This document shows, one piece after another, positions 1 to 6,968 of a DNA stretch of 64,000 nucleotides; position 1 is the stretch's first letter, and each line of letters opens with the position of its first letter. The position numbers and the translations under genes are program-made. Under the pieces are notes generated by a model. The model did no database searches and was not told the origin of the DNA. It saw nothing but the letters and a program-made list of their open reading frames with translations. Source of the DNA: Halorubrum sp. JWXQ-INN 858 (GTDB lineage Archaea > Halobacteriota > Halobacteria > Halobacteriales > Haloferacaceae); contig NZ_WUAX01000011.1 in NCBI RefSeq assembly GCF_009806985.1, forward strand, positions 124,001-188,000, read 5' to 3'.

Positions 1-270
1 GACGGAACGGCGGACCGTCCGGCGGCCGGCGGCGCGGAGGCGGACGACGACGCCGCGGAGACGGCGGCCGACCCGGCTCCCGAGAGCGGGCGCGACGGTT
101 TCGACGGCGTCGGCTCCGCGCTCGAAGACCCCTTCGGGTACGGCCACGCCGTGATCGACGGCGTCCTGTCGACGCTGGGGCCGGAGATCGCCCTCTTCGT
201 GAGCGCCGCCCTCGTGTTCACCGTCGCCTGGGCGTACCGGTACCGCGACGAGTGGTACCGGGGTCAGTGA
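1..270 (+). CDS. C-terminal part of an unidentified membrane protein (partial)
   Basis: The reading frame is open from the first base and ends at TGA 268-270, so only the last 89 residues are visible. They start with an Ala/Asp/Glu-rich, probably disordered segment (residues 1-45), followed by a short amphipathic stretch and one hydrophobic helix (about residues 62-80, PEIALFVSAALVFTVAWAY). A basic and aromatic tail ending YRYRDEWYRGQ follows. A single C-terminal membrane anchor with the tail in the cytoplasm is the likely topology. I do not recognise the family. Its stop codon is the first copy of an 18-bp tandem repeat. Confidence 0.7.
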   Translation, partial: DGTADRPAAGGAEADDDAAETAADPAPESGRDGFDGVGSALEDPFGYGHAVIDGVLSTLGPEIALFVSAALVFTVAWAYRYRDEWYRGQ

Positions 271-352
271 CCCGCTCGAAGTCAGTGACCCGCTCGAAGT
301 CAGTGACCCGCTCGAAGTCAGTGACCCGCTCGAAGTCAGTGACCCGCTCGAA
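263..352. repeat. 18-bp tandem repeat, five perfect copies, each carrying a TGA
   Basis: The unit GTCAGTGACCCGCTCGAA is repeated head-to-tail five times without a mismatch, then decays after about 353. The first copy contains the stop codon of the upstream membrane protein. The 18-bp length keeps each TGA in the same frame. Confidence 0.95.
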
Positions 353-439
353 GTCAGTAACCGGGTTCGAGGCGGGTGATCGTCGTCACCCCGTCTGCCG
401 CGGGGACAGCTATTCATGCCGGCGCGCCGATCGGGACGT

Positions 440-901
440 ATGGAACACGAAGCCGAGGTCGTCGGGGTCGGCGCGGGCTCCGCGCCGGGCGGCGACGTCC
501 CGGCAGTCGTCCTCTCCGTGCGCGACGTGTACGTTCCCATCTTCGTCAGTAGCGACCAGGCGCGCTCGATCGGGACCGTTCTGGAGGGCACCCCGTTCGA
601 GCGGCCGCTCACCCACGACCTGCTCGTCGAGATGCTCACCGAGTTCGGCGGGGCCATCGACCGCGTGCGGATAGACGACCTCTCCGAGGGGACGTTCTAC
701 GCAAAGATCGACGCGGAGCGGTACGAGAACGGTCGCCCCGAGCGGTTCGTCTTCGACGCGCGCCCCTCCGACGCGCTCGCGCTGGCCGTCCGGGTCGACT
801 GCCCGATCGTCGTCACCGACGAGGTCATCGAGGCCGCGGGTCGCCCGCCCGACTCGCTCCGCTTCGGCGACGGCGGCGACGGCGGGGACGAGGCACGGTG
901 A
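440..901 (+). CDS. Bifunctional nuclease family protein (DUF151/BFN)
   Basis: A 153-residue protein of the BFN/DUF151 family, proposed from plant and bacterial members to have RNase and DNase activity. Family-typical sequence includes VYVPIFVSSDQARSIGTVLEGTPFERPLTHDLL and, later, the RPSDALALAVR signature around residues 108-118, followed by CPIVVTDEVIE. An ATG at 416 is in frame but lies inside the TATA-like CTATTCATG (410-418). ATG 440 is 27 nt below it, the usual spacing for leaderless haloarchaeal genes, so 440 is preferred. The acidic Gly/Asp tail is low complexity. Confidence 0.85.
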   Translation: MEHEAEVVGVGAGSAPGGDVPAVVLSVRDVYVPIFVSSDQARSIGTVLEGTPFERPLTHDLLVEMLTEFGGAIDRVRIDDLSEGTFYAKIDAERYENGRPERFVFDARPSDALALAVRVDCPIVVTDEVIEAAGRPPDSLRFGDGGDGGDEAR

Positions 902-1013
902 GGACACGCGGGGGACGAAGCGCGGCGAGGACGCACGAGACCCGCGGCCGATCCGGAGCGGGTCGCCGTCCCGGTATCTGTAGGTTCAAGTCGGCGGCCC
1001 GCCCACGCCGTGT

Positions 1014-1496
1014 ATGAGCGAGACGGCGACCCTCGCGGAGTCGTACACCGAGATGACGGAGCTGCTCCTGCCGAACGACACGAACAACCTCGGCCGAGCG
1101 CTCGGCGGGGCCGTGTTACACTGGATGGACATCTGCGGGGCGATCGCCGGGATGCGATTTGCGAGCCGACAGGTGGTCACCGCCTCGATGGACCACGTCG
1201 ACTTCCTCTCGCCGATCGAGATGGGCGAGGTCGTCGTGATCGAGGGGTACGTGTTCAACACCGGCCGCACGAGCCTCGACGTGAAAGTCGACGTCCGCGC
1301 CGAGAACCCGAGGACCGACGAGCAGCGCCGCGCGACGACCTCGTATTTCACGTTCGTCGCGCTCGACGACGAGGGCGTTCCCACCGAGGTTCCGGACCTC
1401 GAATGCCCGACCGAGAGCGAGGCGGCGCTGCGAGCCGAAGCGATCGAGGGTCGCCGCGAACAGCTCCGAAGCGTCGTCGAACGGTACGACCTCTGA
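1014..1496 (+). CDS. Acyl-CoA thioesterase, YciA/hotdog family
   Basis: A 160-residue hotdog-fold protein expected to hydrolyse acyl-CoA to free acid and CoA in the cytoplasm. It shows the acyl-CoA thioesterase pattern: N-terminal MTELLLPNDTNNLGRALGG, the hotdog helix GAVLHWMDICGAIAGMRFA (about residues 30-50), then VTASMDHVDFLSPIEMGE and a C-terminal YFTFVALDDEG strand. The length is normal for a single-hotdog enzyme. The leaderless start ATG 1014 has a weak A/T-rich box about 28 nt upstream. Chain-length specificity cannot be read from sequence. Confidence 0.85.
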   Translation: MSETATLAESYTEMTELLLPNDTNNLGRALGGAVLHWMDICGAIAGMRFASRQVVTASMDHVDFLSPIEMGEVVVIEGYVFNTGRTSLDVKVDVRAENPRTDEQRRATTSYFTFVALDDEGVPTEVPDLECPTESEAALRAEAIEGRREQLRSVVERYDL

Positions 1497-1657
1497 GGCG
1501 TTCGGCCCTCGCGGAGACGGCGCTGACGGGCGAACGAATTATAACGGATTGACACGTACAGCTACGGTGCCGGGGTGCCACGCGATCGGCAGCGACGTCG
1601 GGGTGACGCCGCCGGCCGGCCTGCCCGGACGGCCGGACCGCGCCCCCGGCGCTTCAG

Positions 1658-1728
1658 GCGACCGCTTTGCCCGGGCGGTCGCTCCCGGTGTCGCGACGGC
1701 TGCCTGCCCGGGCGGCCGTCGCGTTTTT
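1658..1728 (+). terminator. Twin GC-rich hairpins followed by a T-run (candidate terminator)
   Basis: The roughly 300-base gap 1497-1795 holds no convincing gene. It contains two hairpins: GCGACCGC (1658-1665) pairs perfectly with GCGGTCGC (1675-1682), and GCGACGGC (1693-1700) pairs perfectly with GCCGTCGC (1715-1722). GTTTTT follows at 1723-1728. Loops of both contain GCCCGGGCGG-like sequence. The T-run follows the stem in the + direction, so it could end the thioesterase transcript, but it lies about 160-230 nt downstream of that gene. Confidence 0.4.
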
Positions 1729-1795
1729 CGCCGATCGACGCGTCGCCACGAGCTCTCGCCGGCGACGTCCCGATCCCGGTAGCGGGCCCTCAATC

Positions 1796-2278
1796 TCACT
1801 CGGTCGCGGCCCCGTGAGCACGGACGGCCAGGTCGGCGAGCGCGCCGACGTCGGGAGCGGTCGACAGGTGTGACACGCAGCCGCAGTCCGAGGAGCCGAA
1901 CCCGTCGACCGGGCCCTCGGGGAGCCGACCCGCGACGACACACTCGACGTCGGCCCCCGCGCTTTCGATGACGCGGTCGATCCGCGTCTCCGAATGTCCG
2001 AGCAGGTGATCCACGTGCCAGTGGCGGACGTCGTGTTCGCCCGCGGCGACCCGCCGGTGGCGGTCGACCCGCGCGAATCCGCCCGTACCGAGCGCGCTAC
2101 CCGTGTACGCGTACGCACCTGCGGGGAATCGATGGTCGCCGAGCGCTCCGACCGACAGGACCGTCGGCTCGGGGAGGTCGATCACGAGCGTGTACGTCCC
2201 GCCGGTCGTCGACGCGGCCCGTCCGTCGCTCCCCCCTGCGGACTCGCCGGTGGTTCCCGTCGGCTCGTCCCGGGTCAC
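1796..2278 (-). CDS. DUF123 / GIY-YIG-related (Uri superfamily) protein
   Basis: 160 residues with a GTG start that overlaps the TGA of the upstream DCC gene (GTGA, 2275-2278), so the two are translationally coupled. After a disordered Ser/Gly/Thr-rich head of about 27 residues, the body fits DUF123: GTYTLVIDLPEP, FPAGAYAYTGSALGTGG, VDRHRR, RHWHVDHLL, VECVVA and the terminal GFGSSDCGCVSHL block. This family is thought to be nuclease-related; its biochemical role is not settled. Cys and His residues near the C terminus may bind metal. Confidence 0.8.
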   Translation of the reverse strand: MTRDEPTGTTGESAGGSDGRAASTTGGTYTLVIDLPEPTVLSVGALGDHRFPAGAYAYTGSALGTGGFARVDRHRRVAAGEHDVRHWHVDHLLGHSETRIDRVIESAGADVECVVAGRLPEGPVDGFGSSDCGCVSHLSTAPDVGALADLAVRAHGAATE

Positions 2279-2709
2279 GACGCCACCGGTGGCGGGTCGC
2301 TGGCAGCTGCTCGGAGATCGTCGACGAGCATGCGCGCCTCGTCGGTCAGGTCGTACTCCTCGTGGAAGTCGTCGGGGTCGCGATCGCGCCCCGAGAGCGC
2401 GCCGACCACGCTCGCGATCCGGTCGTAGTTGTCGCGGACGAGCCCGCCGACGATCCCCGGCGTCCCGGCGCGGCCGGCGAGCTCCTCGGCGGCGGCGCGG
2501 CCGGCGTACACGCGTCCCTCCCCGGGATCGACGAACACCATCGCGAACGGGCGCGCGTCGAACTGCGCGTCGAGGAACGGGCCGACGGGGTCGGCCTCCC
2601 ACGGCACCGCGACGACGCCCTCCAGCCGTTTGAGCGCGACGGCGGCGACCGAACAGTACGGGCAGTCGCCGTCGAAGACCAACACCGGCGCGTCCGTAGC
2701 CTCTCCCAT
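2275..2709 (-). CDS. DCC-family thiol-disulfide oxidoreductase (DUF393)
   Basis: A 144-residue member of the DCC family, recognised by the N-terminal LVFDGDCPYCSVAA (residues 10-23). The CPYC pair is the presumed redox site and sits in a thioredoxin-like fold. The middle part, FAMVFVDPGEGRVYAGRAAAEELA, corresponds to the family's helix carrying the repeated acidic/aromatic pattern. The last 30 residues are an extra acidic helix. It is co-transcribed with the DUF123 gene through a GTGA overlap. Partner proteins and substrate are unknown. Confidence 0.8.
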   Translation of the reverse strand: MGEATDAPVLVFDGDCPYCSVAAVALKRLEGVVAVPWEADPVGPFLDAQFDARPFAMVFVDPGEGRVYAGRAAAEELAGRAGTPGIVGGLVRDNYDRIASVVGALSGRDRDPDDFHEEYDLTDEARMLVDDLRAAASDPPPVAS

Positions 2710-2787
2710 GCTCCCGCTTGGGGCTCCCGACTTTTAAGCGGTCGCTCGCTTCCGTACACGTTTATAAGCGTCCGACGGTCGGCGAGT

Positions 2788-3072
2788 TCAGTGAGAGTGG
2801 CCGAGCGCTTCCGATAGCGGCTCGCCGAAGCGCTCCTCGAACAGCTCCTCCGCGGCCGCGTTCATCTCCTGGATGTCCGCGGGTACCTCACCCTGGCTGT
2901 GGTGAACGAGCATATGCGCCTGCTGGGCCATCGTCTGGACGACGACGTCGCTGATGACCTTGCTCTTCTGCTCGCCCTGCTCGCTGAACACGTCGACGAG
3001 TCCCGCCGGCAGCTCGAAGGTGTCCTCGTCGCCGTCGGGTCCGGTCACGGTGTACGTCTCGGTCTCTACCAT
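2788..3072 (-). CDS. Small conserved haloarchaeal protein downstream of the zinc transporter
   Basis: 94 residues, cytoplasmic, acidic and mostly helical. The N-terminal MVETETYTVTGPDGDEDTFELPAGLVDVF looks like a short beta segment with an acidic loop. It is followed by a helix (EQKSKVISDVVVQTMAQQAHMLVHHSQG) and ends in GHSH. ATG 3072 was chosen because it is the only ATG that keeps the compact domain. It is the last gene of the minus-strand zinc cluster, 101 nt after the permease, so co-regulation is possible. No function is assigned. Confidence 0.6.
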   Translation of the reverse strand: MVETETYTVTGPDGDEDTFELPAGLVDVFSEQGEQKSKVISDVVVQTMAQQAHMLVHHSQGEVPADIQEMNAAAEELFEERFGEPLSEALGHSH

Positions 3073-3173
3073 GTCCGAGGATCGGAGGCACGGACATAAG
3101 CGTCTGTGGGATGCGCGTCGTCGTTCGAGCGCGTGCGGACCCTTGGCCGCGGGGTACCGATCGCCGCCGTCCC

Positions 3174-4502
3174 TCAGTGCATCGAGAGCGACGCGTCCCG
3201 GTCGGAGACGACGACCGCGGCGAGATACGCCCCGATAGCGATAACGATGATCGAGCCGCCCGGCGGGAGGCTCGCGCCGATGGAGACGGCGAGCCCGCCG
3301 AGGACCGCGAGCTGTCCGACGAGCACCGAGAGGTACAGGGTCTCGCGGAAGCTCCGAGCGACCTGTGAGGCGGCCGCGACCGGGATGACGAGCAGCCCGG
3401 CGACGAGGATGACGCCGAGGATCTGCATGGCACCGACGACGACCGTCGCGGTCATCACGATGAGCAGGGCGTTGTAACGGTCGACGTTCAGGCGAGCGAC
3501 GTGTGCGGCGCGCTCGTCGAACGTAATGAAGAGGAACTGCTTGTAGTTGTAAACGACTAGCGCGACGACCACGACCGTGAGCACGGCGACGAGGCGCGCG
3601 CCGGTGGCGGTCACGATGGCGAGGCTCCCGAAGAGGAAGTCCTCGATGTCGATGGCGATGGCGACGAACTCGCGGCTCCAGCTGATAACGAGCGTCCCGA
3701 CCGCGAAGCTCCCCGTCAACACGATGGCGATTGGCACGTCGCCGTAGCTGTCGGTTCGGTCCACGAGCCACTGCAGCCCGATCGCGCTCGCCGCACTCAC
3801 GACCAGCGCGACGAGCAGGAGCGTGCCGCCGGAGCCGAAGGCGGCGACCGCCCCGCCGGCGAGGCCTGCCCCGAACGCGATAAAGAGCATCCCGAACGCG
3901 ACGCCGGCGAACGCGGTGTGTGCGAGCGTCTCGCCGATGAGCGCCATCTGCCGGTGGACGAGGAACGCGCCGACGATCGGGCCGACGATCCCGATCAGGA
4001 CGCCGGTCGCGGCCGCCCGCCAGACGAACGGATGCCGAAAGACGTTGGTGCCGAGGTAGAAGTCCGCCCACTCGCCCAGGACCAGGAAGCCGGCGAACCA
4101 CGACCCGGCGAGTGCTCCGGTTGCGCCGGGGGCGTCCCGGAGCCAGTCGAGCGCGAGGAACGCCAGCATCCCGACGGCGAGCGCGGCCACGAGCCCGACG
4201 CCGACGAGCTCGACGATCTCCCGCAGGGAACGACCGCCACCGGGCGTCTCGAACGCGTCCACGTCCGCGCCAGCCGCCGCGGCCGTCACGTCGCCGCCGT
4301 CGCCGGCGATCCCGTCCCCGGAACCGCCGTCCGTCGTCCGATCCGTTCCCCTTACGTCGTCACGGCCGCGATCGTCGCCGTTGTCGTGGCCGTCACCGTG
4401 ACCGTCGCCGTTGTCGTGGCCGTCATCGCGAACGTCGTCACGGTCGTGACTGTCGCCGTGATCGTGGCTGTGACCGCCGTCGTGGTCGTGTTCCTCGCTC
4501 AT
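3174..4502 (-). CDS. znuB: Zinc-type ABC transporter permease (ZnuB-like) with His/Asp-rich N-terminal extension
   Basis: A 442-residue ABC-3 family permease for divalent metal (zinc or manganese) import across the cytoplasmic membrane. Residues 1 to about 60 are a His/Asp/Gly-rich tail (HDHDGGHSHDHGDSHDR and similar), which bacterial ZnuB lacks and which probably binds metal. Residues 95-435 hold about nine transmembrane helices, with typical GIVGPIVGAFLVHRQMALIGETLAHTAFAG and ILGVILVAGLLVIPVAAA. ATG 4502 overlaps the ATPase stop as ATGA. The gene order binding protein, ATPase, permease supports the call; the exact metal is not certain. Confidence 0.88.
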   Translation of the reverse strand: MSEEHDHDGGHSHDHGDSHDRDDVRDDGHDNGDGHGDGHDNGDDRGRDDVRGTDRTTDGGSGDGIAGDGGDVTAAAAGADVDAFETPGGGRSLREIVELVGVGLVAALAVGMLAFLALDWLRDAPGATGALAGSWFAGFLVLGEWADFYLGTNVFRHPFVWRAAATGVLIGIVGPIVGAFLVHRQMALIGETLAHTAFAGVAFGMLFIAFGAGLAGGAVAAFGSGGTLLLVALVVSAASAIGLQWLVDRTDSYGDVPIAIVLTGSFAVGTLVISWSREFVAIAIDIEDFLFGSLAIVTATGARLVAVLTVVVVALVVYNYKQFLFITFDERAAHVARLNVDRYNALLIVMTATVVVGAMQILGVILVAGLLVIPVAAASQVARSFRETLYLSVLVGQLAVLGGLAVSIGASLPPGGSIIVIAIGAYLAAVVVSDRDASLSMH

Positions 4503-5242
4503 GGGTGGTCGTGTTCGATGATGCCGCTGCTTCGCCCGTACGCGTCCGCGAGCGCGTCGCTCTCGAGGAACGAGACGGTGTCGCCGTGGTGGTACAGCTC
4601 GACGTTGATACAGGCGACGGTGTCGACGTGTTTCGTGAGGACGCCGATGTCGTGTTCGATCAGGACGATCGTCATCCCACCGGCGTTCAGCTCGTCGAGG
4701 AGGTCGTAAAACCGGTCACGCGAGTTCGCGTCGATGCCCACCGTCGGCTCGTCGAGCGCGAGAACGTCGGCCTCGGAGGCGAGCGCACGGGCGATGAACG
4801 CCCGCTGGCGCTGCCCGCCCGAGAGCGCGCTCACGCGCCGGTCCGCGAGGCCGTCGACGTCGACCGTCCGCATCGCCTCCGCGGCGATCTCCCGGTCGCG
4901 GTCGGTGAGCCGCGCTCGGCCGGCGTGTGCGAACCGCCCCATCAACACGGTCTCACGGACCGTTACCGGCATCGCGTCGCCACGGTCGGCCGCCCGCTGA
5001 CCGACGTACCCGATCCGTTCGCCGGCCGTGAACTCGTGTGCGGGCTCGCCGAACAACGAGACGGTTCCGGAATCGGGCTCGCTGAGCCCCAACATGAGAT
5101 GTAGTAGGGTCGTCTTCCCGGAGCCGTTCGGCCCGATCAACCCGAGGAACTCCCCGGGGTCGACCCTGAGCGAGACGTCGTCTACCGCGACCGTCTCTCC
5201 GTAGCTGAACGTGGCGTCCGTGACGTCGATGACCGGGGTCAC
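4499..5242 (-). CDS. znuC: Zinc-type ABC transporter ATP-binding protein (ZnuC-like)
   Basis: A 247-residue ABC ATPase that powers the adjacent permease. Walker A is GPNGSGKTT (about residues 37-45), the signature is LSGGQRQR, and Walker B is DVLALDEP. The switch His is in LIEHD. The closest class is metal-ion (ZnuC/MntB-type) importers, supported by its neighbours. The last residues end HDHP, a small His/Asp tail. It lies 105 nt below the binding-protein gene and overlaps the permease by 4 nt. The gap to the binding-protein gene holds a 21-bp direct repeat. Confidence 0.88.
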   Translation of the reverse strand: MTPVIDVTDATFSYGETVAVDDVSLRVDPGEFLGLIGPNGSGKTTLLHLMLGLSEPDSGTVSLFGEPAHEFTAGERIGYVGQRAADRGDAMPVTVRETVLMGRFAHAGRARLTDRDREIAAEAMRTVDVDGLADRRVSALSGGQRQRAFIARALASEADVLALDEPTVGIDANSRDRFYDLLDELNAGGMTIVLIEHDIGVLTKHVDTVACINVELYHHGDTVSFLESDALADAYGRSSGIIEHDHP

Positions 5243-5283
5243 TGTGATCGCCTCGGGGGGCGTGTCCTCATTACTCCACCTAT

Positions 5284-5325
5284 CCGTCCCCGTCCGTGTC
5301 CGCTCCGTCCCCGTCCGTGTCGCCG
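5284..5325. repeat. 21-bp direct repeat between the binding-protein and ATPase genes
   Basis: Two adjacent near-identical copies of CCGTCCCCGTCCGTGTCCGCT lie in the 105-nt spacer between the metal-binding protein gene and the ATPase gene. No function is seen. Confidence 0.7.
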
Positions 5326-5347
5326 GACCAGCCGACGGGCGTCCCCC

Positions 5348-6730
5348 TCACGCATCGAGGGCCTTCCGGAGCGACGGTACGTTGATCTCCTCCATCTGTT
5401 CGACCCATCCCCACCCCTCCTCCTGCCACGTCGCGGTGATCCCTTCGGCGGGCGTCAACGGCTCGGCGTTCTCGACGTTCGTGTTCTCGAAGATCACCTC
5501 TACCATCTGGGGCACGTCCGTCTCGGGATCGGGTGCCTCGAAGGGGTCGTACAGCACCGTGTGGATGTCGCGTTCCTCGATGACCTCGATGAGGTCGGCG
5601 ATGTCCTCGAAGGACTCGGCGGCGTCCGGGGAGATGCCGGTCGGGGTCCGGAGCTCGAATCCGTACCGCCGCTCGAGGTACCGGAAGGAGTCGTGACCGG
5701 CGAGGACGGCCACCTCGCGGTCCGCCTCCTCATCGATGGCCTCGAACTCGCGGTGGACCGTGTCCATCCGCTCGGCGTACGCGGCCGCGTTCTCCTCGTA
5801 GTGGTCGGCGTTGTCGGGGTCCAGCTCGACGAGCGCGTCGCGGATCCCCCCGACCATCTCCTGACCGAGGACGGGGTCGATCCAGACGTGGGGGTCGTGG
5901 AACTCGGTCGCGCCCGTCGCGTCCTCCTCGATCACCTCGAAGGGGGCGGGTTCGGCCGCGGTGTCGTAGATGACCTCGTCGCCCTCGATCACCTCGAACA
6001 CGACGGCGGTCCGACCCGTCTCCACGCCGGTGAACTCCACCTGGCGACCGTGTGCGTTGATATCAACGTTCTCGGGTTCCCCGTCGGCGACCCGCGCGTC
6101 GACCCGGTAGCGCTCCCCGTCGCCCAGCGGGACCACGCGGCCCTGGTCGTCCTCGATGACGATCCCGACGGGCACCATCGAGCCGACGGGGACGTCGGGG
6201 ACCCCGCCGTGCCAGTGCTCCGTGTGCCAGTAGCCGAGCTGGTCGTCCGACCGGAGGTCGTAGATGTCGAACTCGTCGAGCCGCAGGCTCTCGGGCGGGT
6301 AGTCGTGGCCGTAGTCGGGGGCGGGGAGTGCGCCGGAGTCGAACCCGATGAGGTGCGGACCGAGCCCGTCGAGCAGGTCGTAGGTCACGACGTCGTCGTA
6401 GTCGCGGTCGAGCTCCGCGGCGACCTCCTGTGCCCAAGAGAACTCGGGCGTGTCGAGGTAGAAGAACGCGCGGGTGGAGGCGATGTCGCGCGCGAGGTTA
6501 CCGTCCGGACTCCAGCCGTGACCCATCTGCCCGACCGACACCGGGTTGGTGAACCCGAACCGGTCGCCCGCTACCTGCTCGGCCCAGTCCTGGATGGTAA
6601 AGAACGAGGTGTACCCCGCGTTCTCCGCGCTCTCGTCGGTGGGGCTACCCAGCCCGAGACAGCCGGCTGCGGCCACCACGGCCGCGGATCCAGCGCCGGC
6701 ACGGAGGAGCGCCCGCCTCGTTGGTTGCAT
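5348..6730 (-). CDS. znuA: Zinc-type ABC transporter substrate-binding lipoprotein (ZnuA-like) with an inserted domain
   Basis: A 460-residue secreted lipoprotein. TRRALLRAGAGSAAVVAAAGC is a Tat signal with lipobox Cys at about residue 24. ZnuA-family landmarks are MGHGWSPDG (about 69-77), FHDPHVWIDPVLG (about 277-289), AGHDSFRYLERRYG and the C-terminal TVLYDPFEAPD. Residues about 165-270 form an extra beta-rich domain starting YWHTEHWHGG, absent from ordinary ZnuA proteins of about 300 residues; it replaces the usual His-rich loop. ATG 6730 is preferred to the in-frame GTG 6736. A promoter element at 6756-6769 is shared with the His-rich lipoprotein gene at 8786-9787. Confidence 0.88.
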   Translation of the reverse strand: MQPTRRALLRAGAGSAAVVAAAGCLGLGSPTDESAENAGYTSFFTIQDWAEQVAGDRFGFTNPVSVGQMGHGWSPDGNLARDIASTRAFFYLDTPEFSWAQEVAAELDRDYDDVVTYDLLDGLGPHLIGFDSGALPAPDYGHDYPPESLRLDEFDIYDLRSDDQLGYWHTEHWHGGVPDVPVGSMVPVGIVIEDDQGRVVPLGDGERYRVDARVADGEPENVDINAHGRQVEFTGVETGRTAVVFEVIEGDEVIYDTAAEPAPFEVIEEDATGATEFHDPHVWIDPVLGQEMVGGIRDALVELDPDNADHYEENAAAYAERMDTVHREFEAIDEEADREVAVLAGHDSFRYLERRYGFELRTPTGISPDAAESFEDIADLIEVIEERDIHTVLYDPFEAPDPETDVPQMVEVIFENTNVENAEPLTPAEGITATWQEEGWGWVEQMEEINVPSLRKALDA

Positions 6731-6755
6731 ACGCACCCGTTGTGCGGTTACGACT

Positions 6756-6769
6756 AAAAGCGTTATTAT
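6756..6769 (-). promoter_or_regulatory. Promoter element shared by znuA and the His-rich lipoprotein gene (copy 1)
   Basis: On the + strand this reads AAAAGCGTTATTAT and it begins 26 nt from the znuA ATG. The copy at 9813-9826 (AAAAGAGTTGTTAT) matches 12 of 14 positions and also begins 26 nt from its ATG. GACT precedes both, with one extra C in copy 2. On the transcribed strand it contains the likely TATA box (TTATAATAA). Confidence 0.5.
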
Positions 6770-6850
6770 AAGATGGCAGGGTGTTAATAAACATCGGCGG
6801 TCGGGTGTCTACCCGTGTCACCCATCGGCGCTCTCGACGCCTCCGGACCG

Positions 6851-6863
6851 TTATTATAAATAT
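6851..6863 (+). promoter_or_regulatory. TATA-like box upstream of the HTTM gene
   Basis: TTATTATAAATAT stands out in a GC-rich region between divergent znuA and the HTTM gene. It is about 22-28 nt ahead of ATG 6879, which suggests that transcription starts at or near that codon. Confidence 0.5.
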
Positions 6864-6878
6864 CCTGCACGTAGATAT

Positions 6879-6968
6879 ATGATAGCCGACAACCGGTCCG
6901 TAACCGATCGGGCGGTCGGGACGCGCTTCGGACCGGCCGTCGTCGACCCGACCGCCCGGGAGAAGTGA
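6879..6968 (+). CDS. Possible 29-residue leader ORF ahead of the HTTM gene
   Basis: ATG 6879 opens a 29-codon frame whose TGA (6966-6968) overlaps the GTG start of the next gene as GTGA, the usual arrangement of coupled haloarchaeal genes. A TATA-like box lies just upstream. Third codon positions are mainly G or C, as in real genes here. The peptide has no recognisable motif. It may instead be untranslated leader with a chance frame. Confidence 0.3.
   Translation: MIADNRSVTDRAVGTRFGPAVVDPTAREK

Noticed and set aside
263..352. Possible CRISPR array
   Set aside because: The units are directly adjacent with no spacers, and each carries a stop codon.
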